DNA from: Burkholderia diffusa
GTDB lineage: Bacteria; Pseudomonadota; Gammaproteobacteria; Burkholderiales; Burkholderiaceae
Length of the DNA: 64,000 nucleotides
Assembly: GCF_902499115.1 (NCBI RefSeq)
Contig: NZ_CABVPN010000023.1
Span: 62,001 to 126,000 of the forward strand
Direction of reading: 5' to 3'
Shown: piece by piece, positions 25,195 through 33,433 of the stretch
How the letters are laid out: every line of letters starts with the position of its first letter
Numbering within the stretch: the stretch's first letter is position 1
Notes under the pieces: model-generated
What the model was told of the DNA's origin: nothing
Databases searched by the model: none
The model's input: only the letters and a program-made list of their open reading frames with translations
Position numbers and translations under genes: made by a program

Positions 25195-26454
25195 TTACTT
25201 CTTGTAGATCCGCTTGCGGGTCTGCTCGAGCTGCGCGAGCACGGTATCGAGCTGCGCGGGATTGGCAAGGAACTGCTGCATCCCCTTCATCCCTTCGTCG
25301 GCCATTTCCTTCGTCATGTCGCGGTCGTAGAACTGCGCGACGCCGCCCCGCGTGTCGGCGAGGATCCGGAAGCCGATCCGCGAGATCGGATCGGCCGGCT
25401 CCGGCGACTTGCTGTTGGCCGACAGCGAGCCGAGCCCTTCCGCGAGCTTCGCGCCCATTTCAGGCGTTTCGACGAACGCGAGGAACGTGTGCGCGTCGGC
25501 CTTGTTCTTCGCCTTGGTCGGGATGTGCAGCGATTCGACCGGGCCATCCTCGGCGGTCGGCACCTTCGGGTCGATGATCGGGAAGCGGTAATAGCCCATT
25601 TCCTGCTTCACGTTCGGCGGAAAGCCCGCGGCGATGAAGGTGCCCATCAGCATCATCGCGGCCTTGCCCTGGAACAGGAACGGCTGCGCGCCGTCGAGAT
25701 CGTAGGACAGCGCGTTGTCGATGAAATAACCCGAATCGATCAGCGATTTCCACGTCGTGTAGACCTTCTTCACGCGCGGGTCGGTGTACGGCACGTCGCC
25801 GGCCATCAACTGCTGGTGGAACGCATTGCCGTTCAGGCGCAGGTCGAGATAGTCGAACCAGCCGGCGAGGGTCCATGCGTCGCGGCCGCCGACCGCGATC
25901 GGCGTGATGCCGGCCGCCTTCAGCTTCTTGCACGCATCGAGAAACTGGTCCCACGTCTTCGGCTCGTCGGCGATGCCGACCTTGCGGAACAGGTCCTTGC
26001 GGTAGAACAGCCCCCACGAGTAATAGACGGTCGGCGCCGCGTACTGCTTGCCGTTGTACGACGATGCGTCGCGCGTCGACGCGTACATCGCGCCCCAGCC
26101 GTTCTTCGCCCAGTCGCCGCTCAGGTCCTCGAACAGCCCGCGCTTCGCGTAGTACGCCATCCGCTCGCCCGCGTGCCAGTTCACGACGTCGGGTGCGACG
26201 GTCGTGAGCCACGCGGGAAGCTGCACCTTGTACGCTTCCTCGTCGACGAAGGTGGGCTTCACCTCGATGTCAGGATGGGCCTTGTGGAACGCCTCGAGCG
26301 TCGACTGCCAGACCGCACGCTGGCTGGCGCCCTTGAACGCGATGTTGATCGTCAGCGTGCCGGCATCGGCGGGCGCCGTCGTGCCGAGCGATGCCAGTGC
26401 GACAGCGGCGGCCGTGGCGAGCCGGGTGGCGACGCGAAGGGGGCGATGTGTCAT
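25195..26454 (-). CDS. Sugar ABC transporter substrate-binding protein
   Basis: 419 residues with a signal peptide (MTHRPLRVATRLATAAAVAL, cleavage near APADA-GTL). It has the SBP_bac_1 fold of cluster D sugar-binding proteins: VWQSTLEAFHKAHPDIEVKP, GLFYRKDLFRKVGIADEPKT, TWDQFLDACKKLKAAGITPI and ALSYDLDGAQPFLFQGKAAM. It delivers the sugar to the two permeases. The GH42 enzyme upstream suggests a beta-galactoside or galacto-oligosaccharide ligand. Hairpins flank the gene on both sides. Confidence 0.93.
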   Translation of the reverse strand: MTHRPLRVATRLATAAAVALASLGTTAPADAGTLTINIAFKGASQRAVWQSTLEAFHKAHPDIEVKPTFVDEEAYKVQLPAWLTTVAPDVVNWHAGERMAYYAKRGLFEDLSGDWAKNGWGAMYASTRDASSYNGKQYAAPTVYYSWGLFYRKDLFRKVGIADEPKTWDQFLDACKKLKAAGITPIAVGGRDAWTLAGWFDYLDLRLNGNAFHQQLMAGDVPYTDPRVKKVYTTWKSLIDSGYFIDNALSYDLDGAQPFLFQGKAAMMLMGTFIAAGFPPNVKQEMGYYRFPIIDPKVPTAEDGPVESLHIPTKAKNKADAHTFLAFVETPEMGAKLAEGLGSLSANSKSPEPADPISRIGFRILADTRGGVAQFYDRDMTKEMADEGMKGMQQFLANPAQLDTVLAQLEQTRKRIYKK

Positions 26455-26483
26455 ACGTGTCTCCTGTTCTGGGTGTCGTTGTG

Positions 26484-26513
26484 CGTCACCGGCGCATCGT
26501 GACGCCGGTGACG
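26484..26513 (-). other. Intercistronic hairpin before the binding-protein gene
   Basis: CGTCACCGGCG and CGCCGGTGACG form a perfect 11-bp stem with an 8-base loop in the 63-base gap between the GH42 stop and the binding-protein start. It could partially terminate or serve as a processing site that gives the binding-protein message its own 5' end. Confidence 0.6.
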
Positions 26514-26517
26514 GTTG

Positions 26518-28509
26518 TTACGAACGGCTTCGATACGCGGCCACGTCCTGCGGCCCAACGTGCGCCGTGCCGAGCACGAACGCGGACGGCGGCACCGCGT
26601 CGATCGTGTGCGGCGCGTCGCCATAGTTGAAAACGTAGGTCAGGCCGCCGCGCCGGCTCACGCGCACGCCGTCGCCGAGCGGCGTCGGTGTCAGGCCGGC
26701 TTCGGCCGCGACATCGGCGAACAGCCGGACGGTGGTCGCATCGTCGAACAGCGCGGCCCAGTAGTGCAGCGTGCCGTGCGACACGCAGGCCGGATGGCCG
26801 TCGGCGAAGCGCGCACGCACGACGCTGCGTGCGTCGTCGTGAAGCTCGACGAAGTCACGCCAGTGGCGTGCCTCGCCAGCGAGCGGCGAGCCGTCGCGCA
26901 GCGTGCCGTCGATCCGCTCGGTCACGTTCGGCCGCAGCGATTCGACGCGCCATACGCGCATTGGCAGGATCGAGGCGAGCGGGCCGGGCGGCAGCGTCGG
27001 CGGAATCTGCAGGTCGATGGTCTTCGAACCGGTGCGCGGGCCGAACACCGCGTGCGCGCCCGACGCGGCGAGCCGCGCCGCGAAGTCGTCCGGCACGATC
27101 GGCAGCGGCGGCACGACGACAAGCCGGTAGCCGTCGAGCGGGGCGTGTGCCGACACGATGTCGACATCGAGGCCGAGCGAGCGCAGCGCCGAGTAGTACT
27201 CGAATGCGAAACGCGGGTAGTGGAAATCGGCGCCTTGCGGCTGCACTTCGAGCAGCCACTTCGCTTCGTAGTCGAACACGAGCGCGACGGGCGCACGCAC
27301 GGCCCCGTTCGCATCGGCATCCGCGCCGGCGCCGAGCACCGCGGCGATTTCATGCGCGACCCGTTGCGCCTCGCGGCCGCCTTCGTCGAGCTTGTCGTCG
27401 GGCGTGTGCAGGCCCGCGTGCATCTGCTCCTGCGCGAACGGCGCCTGGCGCCAGCGGAAGTACGACACGCAGCCGGCGCCGTGCGCGAACGCCTCCCAGC
27501 TCCACAGGCGCACCATGCCCGGCAGCGGCGCGGGGTTCCAATGCGCCCAGTTCACGGGCCCCGGTTGCTGCTCCATCACCCAGAACGGCAGCTTCGACAT
27601 GCCGCGATAGAGGTCGTGATTGAACGACGCGAAATCCGGGTGGCCGGTGCGCAGCCAGCGCGCCTTCACGTCGGGCGCGAACCATTGCTCCTCGAGCGCG
27701 CCGAGCGGGTAGCTGTCCCACGTCGCGACGTCGAGGTCGCGCGCGACTTCGTAGTGGTCGAACTCGGTGAAGAGCTGCATGAAGTTGTGCGCGACGGCGC
27801 GGCCCGGCGAATGCGCGCGGATCACGTCGACCTGCATCCGGTGATAGCGTGCGACTTCGTCCGACGCGAAGCGCCGGTAGTCGAGGCGGTGCGACGGATG
27901 CGCTTCGGTCACGGTGCCGACCGGCGCGTCGACTTCGTCGAAGTGGCGATACTCCATGCTCCAGAACACGGTGCCCCACGCGCGGTTCAGCGCGTCGATC
28001 GTCCCGTAGCGCGCCTTCAGCCATTCGCGGAAGCGCAGGAGCGCGGCCGGCGAGTAGCTGACGACCGTCTGGTGGCAGCCGAGTTCGTTGTCGGTCTGCC
28101 AGTAGCGCACGGCCGGATGGCGGCCGTAGCGTTCGGCCACCGCGGTGCAGATCCGGCGCGACGCTTCCAGATAGGTCGGCGACGAGAAGTCGTAATGGCG
28201 GCGCGAGCCGAACTTGCGCGGCAGGCCGTCCGCGCCGATCGCGAGGATCTCGGGATGACGGTCGACGAGCCACTTCGGCGGCGTCGCGGTGGGCGTGCAC
28301 ATCACGATCTCGAGCCCGGCCGCGCCGAGCACGTCGACCGCGCGATCGAGCCAGCCCCAGTCGAATTCGCCGGGCGACGGCTCGATGCGGCTCCACGCGA
28401 ATTCGGCGATCCGCACCTGCGCGATGCCGAGTGCCTTCATCCGGCGGGCGTCGCCGTCCCACATCGATTCCGGCCAGTGTTCCGGGTAGTAACAGACTCC
28501 GAGGCGCAT
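26518..28509 (-). CDS. GH42 family beta-galactosidase
   Basis: 663 residues, typical for GH42. The N-terminal TIM barrel starts MRLGVCYYPEHWPESMWDGD; the acid/base Glu142 is in QTDNELGCHQ and the nucleophile Glu313 in FWVMEQQPGPVNW. A trimerisation (GATase-like) domain follows (about 390-590: APVALVFDYEAKWLLEVQPQ) and a small C-terminal beta domain ends the protein. There is no signal peptide, so it cleaves imported beta-galactosides in the cytoplasm. It lies between the ATPase gene (9 bases) and the binding-protein gene in one leftward operon. Confidence 0.95.
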   Translation of the reverse strand: MRLGVCYYPEHWPESMWDGDARRMKALGIAQVRIAEFAWSRIEPSPGEFDWGWLDRAVDVLGAAGLEIVMCTPTATPPKWLVDRHPEILAIGADGLPRKFGSRRHYDFSSPTYLEASRRICTAVAERYGRHPAVRYWQTDNELGCHQTVVSYSPAALLRFREWLKARYGTIDALNRAWGTVFWSMEYRHFDEVDAPVGTVTEAHPSHRLDYRRFASDEVARYHRMQVDVIRAHSPGRAVAHNFMQLFTEFDHYEVARDLDVATWDSYPLGALEEQWFAPDVKARWLRTGHPDFASFNHDLYRGMSKLPFWVMEQQPGPVNWAHWNPAPLPGMVRLWSWEAFAHGAGCVSYFRWRQAPFAQEQMHAGLHTPDDKLDEGGREAQRVAHEIAAVLGAGADADANGAVRAPVALVFDYEAKWLLEVQPQGADFHYPRFAFEYYSALRSLGLDVDIVSAHAPLDGYRLVVVPPLPIVPDDFAARLAASGAHAVFGPRTGSKTIDLQIPPTLPPGPLASILPMRVWRVESLRPNVTERIDGTLRDGSPLAGEARHWRDFVELHDDARSVVRARFADGHPACVSHGTLHYWAALFDDATTVRLFADVAAEAGLTPTPLGDGVRVSRRGGLTYVFNYGDAPHTIDAVPPSAFVLGTAHVGPQDVAAYRSRS

Positions 28510-28518
28510 GCCCGATCC

Positions 28519-29667
28519 TTATGCGTAGTGGTGGACGGGAAGTTCGGCGCACGCGGGCACCGCGCGGCCGTCTTCGGTGAAGAGATGGCAGGCCGCGGCC
28601 GGCGCATGCGCGTGCACGCGCTCGCCGCTGCGCACGGCCGCGTCGCCGGGCACTTTCGCGATCAGCGGCGTGCCGCCGGGCTGATCGAGGTGCACGTAGG
28701 TCTGCTCGCCGAGACGTTCGACGAGCACGACGTCGCGCGCGAGCGTCGTCGCGTCGAGCGCGGCGCCGAGCGTCAGATGTTCGGGGCGGATGCCGAGCGT
28801 GACGGCGGCACCGGGCGCGAGCGCGGCGCCGTCGCGCGGCAGCGTGAAGGTTTCGCCGGACGGCACGACGGTGACGGTCGTGCGCCGCGCGTCGCATGCG
28901 GCGACGACGGCCGGCAGGAAGTTCATTCGCGGCGAGCCGATGAAGCCGGCGACGAAGCGGCTCACCGGATGGTGATAGAGCTCGAGCGGCGCGCCGACCT
29001 GGGCGATGCTGCCGTGCCGCGCGGTGTCCGCGCCGGCATGCAGCAGCACGATCTTGTCGGCGAGCGTCATCGCTTCGGTCTGGTCGTGCGTCACGTACAC
29101 GACGCTCGCGTGCTCGAACTGCCGGTGCAGTTTCGCGATCTCGACGCGGGTCTGACCGCGCAGCGCCGCGTCGAGGTTCGACAGCGGCTCGTCGAACAGG
29201 AACACGCCGGGCTCGCGCACGATTGCACGGCCGATCGCGACGCGCTGCCGCTGCCCGCCCGACAGCGCCTTCGGCTTGCGCTCGAGCAGCGTATCGAGCT
29301 GCAGGATCCGCGCGGCGTCGCGCACCTTCCGGTCGATCTCGGTCTTCGGCACGCGCGCGAGCTTCAGCCCGAATGCCATGTTCTCGTAGACCGTCATGTG
29401 CGGAAACAGCGCGTAGCTCTGGAACACCATCGCGACGCCGCGTTCGGCGGCCGGCACGTCGTCGACGCGGCGGCCGTCGATCGAGAGCTCGCCGTCGCTC
29501 AGGTCCTCGAGGCCCGCGATCATCCGCAGCAGGGTCGACTTGCCGCAGCCAGACGGACCGAGGAACACGCAGAACTCGTGCGCGCCGATCTCCAGATCGA
29601 CGTCGCGAATGACCGGCGCGTGCTCGCCATAGGCTTTCTGCACGCGCCGCATCGAGATGCTCGCCAT
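28519..29667 (-). CDS. MalK/UgpC-type sugar ABC transporter ATPase
   Basis: 382 residues from MASISMRRVQKAYGEHAPVI; the frame is open about 87 codons upstream but the intergenic operator lies there. Walker A is GPSGCGKST, the Q-loop is VFQSYALFPHMTV, the ABC signature LSGGQRQRVAIGRA, Walker B VFLFDEPLSNLDA, and the switch His is in YVTHDQTEAMTLAD. A C-terminal TOBE domain (about 290-365) is present, as in MalK and UgpC. First gene of the galactoside operon; it energises the MalF/MalG pair. The LacI-type operator is just upstream. Confidence 0.95.
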   Translation of the reverse strand: MASISMRRVQKAYGEHAPVIRDVDLEIGAHEFCVFLGPSGCGKSTLLRMIAGLEDLSDGELSIDGRRVDDVPAAERGVAMVFQSYALFPHMTVYENMAFGLKLARVPKTEIDRKVRDAARILQLDTLLERKPKALSGGQRQRVAIGRAIVREPGVFLFDEPLSNLDAALRGQTRVEIAKLHRQFEHASVVYVTHDQTEAMTLADKIVLLHAGADTARHGSIAQVGAPLELYHHPVSRFVAGFIGSPRMNFLPAVVAACDARRTTVTVVPSGETFTLPRDGAALAPGAAVTLGIRPEHLTLGAALDATTLARDVVLVERLGEQTYVHLDQPGGTPLIAKVPGDAAVRSGERVHAHAPAAACHLFTEDGRAVPACAELPVHHYA

Positions 29668-29705
29668 TGTCTCCGCTCCATGTTTTAATGCGCTTTCATC
29701 GATGC

Positions 29706-29717
29706 TTAAGCGCTTAA
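29706..29717. promoter_or_regulatory. LacI-family operator in the divergent promoter region
   Basis: Perfect palindrome TTAAGCGCTTAA, with the central CG step typical of LacI/GalR operators, 39 bases upstream of the ATPase start and 141 bases before the LacI gene. A weaker variant (TTAATGCGCTTTCA) lies at about 29684-29697. Confidence 0.8.
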
Positions 29718-29857
29718 TCATCGCGATCAAAAAAAGAGCCGATAGCGATCGCGGCCGAGTCGCGCCCGTTACGGGGGCGGCAAGGTGTGCGGCGATGATG
29801 CGCCGCTTCGATGAGCGAAGCAAATACTGGATCAACGTCTCATATAGTGAGCAATGG

Positions 29858-30892
29858 ATGGCGACACTCGATGAAGTGGCCCGCCGCGCCGGCGTGACGG
29901 CCGCGACGGTGTCGAACGTGCTGCGCAATCGCGGCCGGGTTGGCGATGAGACCCGCGCGCGGGTGCTCGAAGCGGTGCAGGCGCTCGGCTACCGGCCGCA
30001 TTTGGCCGCGCGGGCGCTGGCGGAAGGGCGCGCGCCGACGGTCGCGCTGATGGTGTCGAGCATCGCGAACCCGTTTTATCCGGAGTTCGCGCTCGCGGTC
30101 GAGCGCGCGGTGCGCCGCAACGGGCAGTTCCTGATCGTCTGCAATACGAATGAAGACCCGCTGCAGGGGCGCGCGTATCTCGACCAGATCGCCGGTACGA
30201 TCTCCGAAGGCATCCTCGTGACGAACGCGAACCTGCACCTGCCGGATCTCGCCGATGTTGCGCGGCGCGGCGTGCCGGTCGTGCTGTGTCTGTGGGAGCG
30301 GCCCGATGCGCCGCCGGAAGGGTTGCCGTGCGTCGCGGTGGATTTCCGCGAGGCGGGGCGGATCGCGACGCGGCATCTGGTCGAACTCGGGCATCGCGAG
30401 ATCGGCGTGATCGTCGGCGGGTCGGCAAACGGCGTGCAGGCCGCGCGCTACGACGGCTTCGTCGATGTGATGCGCGAAGCCGGGCTGGACGCGTCACGCG
30501 TCGGCGCCGGGCACGATTCGATCGAAGGCGGCGTGCACGCGGCGGGGCAGTTGCTGGACGTGCATCCCGGGCTGACCGCGCTGGTCGCGACCAACGATCT
30601 CCCCGCGATCGGCGCGCTGCACGCAGCGGCCGATCGCGGCAGGCGCGTGCCCGACGACCTGTCGATCGTCGGCATTACCGATATTCATCTGGCGAGCGAT
30701 ACGCGGCCTACGTTGACGACGGTCGCGATCCCGACTGGCGAGGCGGCGGGGCTCGCGGTCGAGCTGCTCAATGCATTGCGCGAGGCGGGCGGGCAGATCG
30801 ACGATGCGTCGCGCGTGCGAACGGCGTCGGCCCCGCGGCTGGTGGTGCGCGGTACGACAGGCCGTGTATCGAGTGAGAGCGCGACGCGGTAG
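29858..30892 (+). CDS. LacI-family transcriptional regulator of the galactoside operon
   Basis: 344 residues from MATLDEVARRAGVTAATVSN; longer in-frame starts lie over the operator region. The N-terminal helix-turn-helix and hinge (VRNVL-type sequence NVLRNRGRVGDETRARVLEA, YRPHLAARALAEGRAP) are standard. The periplasmic-binding-protein-like core begins VALMVSSIANPFYPEFALAV and includes TALVATNDLPAIGALHAAAD. It is divergent from the ATPase-GH42-transport operon and probably represses it until a galactoside or galactose binds. Confidence 0.93.
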   Translation: MATLDEVARRAGVTAATVSNVLRNRGRVGDETRARVLEAVQALGYRPHLAARALAEGRAPTVALMVSSIANPFYPEFALAVERAVRRNGQFLIVCNTNEDPLQGRAYLDQIAGTISEGILVTNANLHLPDLADVARRGVPVVLCLWERPDAPPEGLPCVAVDFREAGRIATRHLVELGHREIGVIVGGSANGVQAARYDGFVDVMREAGLDASRVGAGHDSIEGGVHAAGQLLDVHPGLTALVATNDLPAIGALHAAADRGRRVPDDLSIVGITDIHLASDTRPTLTTVAIPTGEAAGLAVELLNALREAGGQIDDASRVRTASAPRLVVRGTTGRVSSESATR

Positions 30893-30997
30893 ATGTCGCG
30901 CGGGGCGGCGTGGAGCACTTCGAGGTTCCCGCCGCAACCGGCGCGGCCCGGCGCGCAGCCGCGTGCGGTGTGGAACACGGCAGACGCGGCGCCGGCC

Positions 30998-31639
30998 TCA
31001 ACCGCCTTCGACGAGCCGCATCACGATGCTTCTGGCCGATTCGAGGTGCGCGACCGTCATCGAACGGGCGGCGCGCGCATTGCGCGCGCGGCACGCCTGC
31101 AGGATCTCCTCGTGCTCGACCTGGAACGACGGCGTATCCGCGAGCAGCGTGGTCTGCAAGCGCTCGTAGCGTTCGACCTGGCTGCGCAGCTCCCCGATCG
31201 ACTTCAACTGCCGCGCGTTGCCGCAGCACGAATACAGCAACGCGTGGAATTCGCGGTTCAGTTCTCCCTGCCGGCGCGGCACGGTCGCGTCGCCGAGCAG
31301 GCGATGAACGAGTTCGGCGCGCGCGAGCGTCTCGTCGTCGAGCCGTTTTACGCTCCGGTAGATCGCATCGCCTTCGAGCAGCGCGCGCAGATCGTAGATT
31401 TCCTGCACGTCCGACGGGCTCAGCATGCGCACGACGGCGCCGCGATTCCTGAAGATATCCAGCAATCCTTCGCGTTCCAGACGCTGGATGGCCTCGCGCA
31501 TCGGAATCCGGCTGATGCCGAACCGGTCGGCCAGGTCGCGTTCGACGAGCCGTTCGCCGGCTTCCAGCTCGCCGTTGACGATCATGTCCCGCAGCGATGC
31601 GGCCACCGCGTCCGCCGTGGAGTCGAGTTTGGCTTCCAT
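30998..31639 (-). CDS. GntR-family (FadR subfamily) regulator
   Basis: 213 residues. Winged helix-turn-helix at 8-75 (NGELEAGERLVERDLADRFG, ISRIPMREAIQRLEREGLLD) and FCD domain from about 85 (DVQEIYDLRALLEGDAIYRS, RRQGELNREFHALLYSCCGN, EHEEILQACRARNARAARSM). It is divergent from the OsmC gene, and a perfect palindrome of FadR-operator type separates them. The inducer is unknown. Its gene converges on the end of the LacI gene. Confidence 0.92.
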   Translation of the reverse strand: MEAKLDSTADAVAASLRDMIVNGELEAGERLVERDLADRFGISRIPMREAIQRLEREGLLDIFRNRGAVVRMLSPSDVQEIYDLRALLEGDAIYRSVKRLDDETLARAELVHRLLGDATVPRRQGELNREFHALLYSCCGNARQLKSIGELRSQVERYERLQTTLLADTPSFQVEHEEILQACRARNARAARSMTVAHLESARSIVMRLVEGG

Positions 31640-31671
31640 GCCTGCGTGTTCCTCATTTCATTTTGGAATAA

Positions 31672-31681
31672 TGGTATACCA
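31672..31681. promoter_or_regulatory. GntR/FadR-type operator
   Basis: TGGTATACCA, a perfect 10-bp palindrome in an AT-rich surround, 32 bases upstream of the GntR start and 93 bases before the OsmC start. It fits the TGGT...ACCA half-sites of FCD regulators. Confidence 0.75.
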
Positions 31682-31774
31682 AATGGAATTCCGGTGCCAA
31701 AATGGCGGCCATTGGCGGGCTTCATGAAATGAAATCGGGCCTGGTCCAAACAACCGACATCACTGGAGAGCGAG

Positions 31775-32251
31775 ATGGCGTCTGGCGAACACAAGTATCG
31801 AGTTGCAGTGCAGTGGACGGGCAACCGCGGCACCGGCACGTCGGGGTATCGCGAGTATGGCCGCGATCATGTGATCCGCGCCGGTTCGAAGCCCGACATT
31901 CCCGGTTCGTCGGATGCAGCCTTCCGCGGCGACGCGTCGCGCTGGAACCCGGAAGACCTGCTGCTGGCGTCGGCATCGGCGTGCCACAAGCTCTGGTATC
32001 TGCATCTGTGCGCCGAGGCCGGCATCCGCGTGCTCGCGTATGTCGACAACGCGGAAGGGACGATGCTCGATAGCCCCGAGCAGGGGCGCTTCACCGAAAT
32101 CGTGCTGCGCCCGCACGTGACCATCCAGGCCGGTGACGATCGCGAGCGGGCGGAACACCTGCATCACGATGCGCACGCGAAGTGCTATATCGCGAATTCG
32201 GTCAACTTCCCGATCCGCTGCGAACCGGTGATCGAGTTTGCAGCCGCGTGA
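31775..32251 (+). CDS. OsmC-family peroxiredoxin-like protein
   Basis: 158 residues; GGAGAG precedes the ATG. The OsmC fold is recognised by NPEDLLLASASACHKLWYLH with Cys70 and by HDAHAKCYIANSVNFPI with Cys137; in OsmC/Ohr proteins these two cysteines reduce organic hydroperoxides. The sequence is of the YhfA/OsmC-like branch rather than Ohr. Being divergent from a GntR regulator with a shared palindrome, it is probably controlled by that regulator rather than by a peroxide sensor such as OhrR. Confidence 0.88.
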   Translation: MASGEHKYRVAVQWTGNRGTGTSGYREYGRDHVIRAGSKPDIPGSSDAAFRGDASRWNPEDLLLASASACHKLWYLHLCAEAGIRVLAYVDNAEGTMLDSPEQGRFTEIVLRPHVTIQAGDDRERAEHLHHDAHAKCYIANSVNFPIRCEPVIEFAAA

Positions 32252-32273
32252 CGCGTTGGCGATGGAAAGCACG

Positions 32274-32387
32274 ATGAAGCTTTTCTACGACTCAAGCAAT
32301 GACCGCATGGCGCAGCACTTCGTGCTCGAAGAAGTCAACGCGGGCGGGCCACACACCCCGTCGCCGCGTCACAGCGCGACGCCGTAA
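32274..32387 (+). pseudogene. Possible remnant of a glutathione S-transferase N-terminus
   Basis: A 37-codon frame starts 22 bases after the OsmC stop with a purine-rich GGAAAG upstream and reads MKLFYDSSNDRMAQHFVLEE before unrelated sequence and a stop that overlaps the end of the convergent LysR gene. The opening resembles the thioredoxin-fold start of glutathione transferases (MKLYY...LEEV). It is too short to fold as one, so a truncated gene is likeliest; chance similarity is possible. Confidence 0.35.
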
Positions 32388-33319
32388 ACCTCCCGCGCAG
32401 CCACCCGAATCGCGTCGGCCATCACCTCGACGGCCGGCGAATGCAGCCGGTCGGTGCGCGTGATGATTCCGAAATCGTCCATCCGGCAGTCCATCTCCAG
32501 CGGCAGCACCGTGACGATCCCGTGTCGCGCGTAGTACCGCGCGACATCCTCCGCGAGCACCGCGATCATGTCGCTCTGCTCGATCAATTGCGTGATGAAC
32601 AGCAGCGCGGCCGTCTCGACGACGTTCGCCGGCGGCGCGAGGCTCGCGCGCTGGAACACGAGCTCGAACCGATGGCGCAGCACGCTGCCGGCCGGCGGCA
32701 TCACCCACGCGGCGCGCTGCACGTCGGCGAGCGACAGCGGCGCCTGCGCGAGCAGCGGATGGCCGGGCCGCACCACCGCAGCGACCGGCTCGCCGGTCAG
32801 CGGCTCGTAGCGCAGGTGCAGCTTGTCGTGTTCGGCGGACAGCCGGCCGAGCACGATGTCGAGCTTGTCCTGCGCGAGGTGTTCGAGCAGCGCGTTGCTC
32901 GTGTCGATCGCGACGGACACCCGCACGTTCGCATGCGTCCCCTTCACGGCTGCGACGGCTGGCGGCACGAGCCGCAATCCCGGCGACGTGATCGCGCCCA
33001 CCGCCACGTGCCCGAGATGGCCGGCCTTCAGCGCGGCCAGTTCCTCGCGCGCCTGGTCGAGGCTGCCGAGCGCCGCGCGCGCGTGGCGGATCAGCGCGTC
33101 GCCGTACAGCGTCGGCCGCATCCCGCGCGGCAGCCGCTCGAACAGCACGGCGCCGATCGACTCCTCGAGCTCGCGCAGCAGCTTCGACGCGGCCGGCTGC
33201 GTCATGTTCAGCGCGGCCGCCGCGCGGTGAATGCTGCCTTCGTCGGCGAGCGCGACGACCAGCAGCAACTGGCGCGTCTTCAGGCGATTGCGGTTTCCCC
33301 ACGGGCTGGCTTCGGTCAT
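32369..33319 (-). CDS. LysR-family regulator of the arabinose cluster
   Basis: 316 residues. Helix-turn-helix at about 15-75 (LADEGSIHRAAAALNMTQPA, ASKLLRELEESIGAVLFERL); effector domain from about 100 (HVAVGAITSPGLRLVPPAVA). It resembles GbpR-like regulators that control galactose/arabinose uptake in alphaproteobacteria and Azospirillum. It is divergent from the arabinonate dehydratase gene, with tandem palindromes directly upstream of its start, so control of the ara genes is the natural inference. Confidence 0.9.
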   Translation of the reverse strand: MTEASPWGNRNRLKTRQLLLVVALADEGSIHRAAAALNMTQPAASKLLRELEESIGAVLFERLPRGMRPTLYGDALIRHARAALGSLDQAREELAALKAGHLGHVAVGAITSPGLRLVPPAVAAVKGTHANVRVSVAIDTSNALLEHLAQDKLDIVLGRLSAEHDKLHLRYEPLTGEPVAAVVRPGHPLLAQAPLSLADVQRAAWVMPPAGSVLRHRFELVFQRASLAPPANVVETAALLFITQLIEQSDMIAVLAEDVARYYARHGIVTVLPLEMDCRMDDFGIITRTDRLHSPAVEVMADAIRVAAREVYGVAL

Positions 33320-33332
33320 CGTACGGGTTTAT

Positions 33333-33354
33333 ATCGATATCGGAATCGATATCG
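33333..33354. promoter_or_regulatory. Tandem palindromes in the LysR / arabinonate dehydratase promoter region
   Basis: ATCGATATCG occurs twice with a 2-base gap; each copy contains the palindrome CGATATCG. The pair starts 14 bases from the LysR start codon, a position suited to autoregulation and divergent activation. Confidence 0.6.
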
Positions 33355-33433
33355 TAATCGCCTAAAACGTCATTAGCGAGTTATCAAAATTCTGCCTAGA
33401 CTGCGCCGGTATCCCGTCACCACAGGACTGACG

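Noticed and set aside
26515..29688. 1057-codon frame antisense to GH42 and ATPase genes
   Set aside because: Shadow of two unmistakable minus-strand genes.
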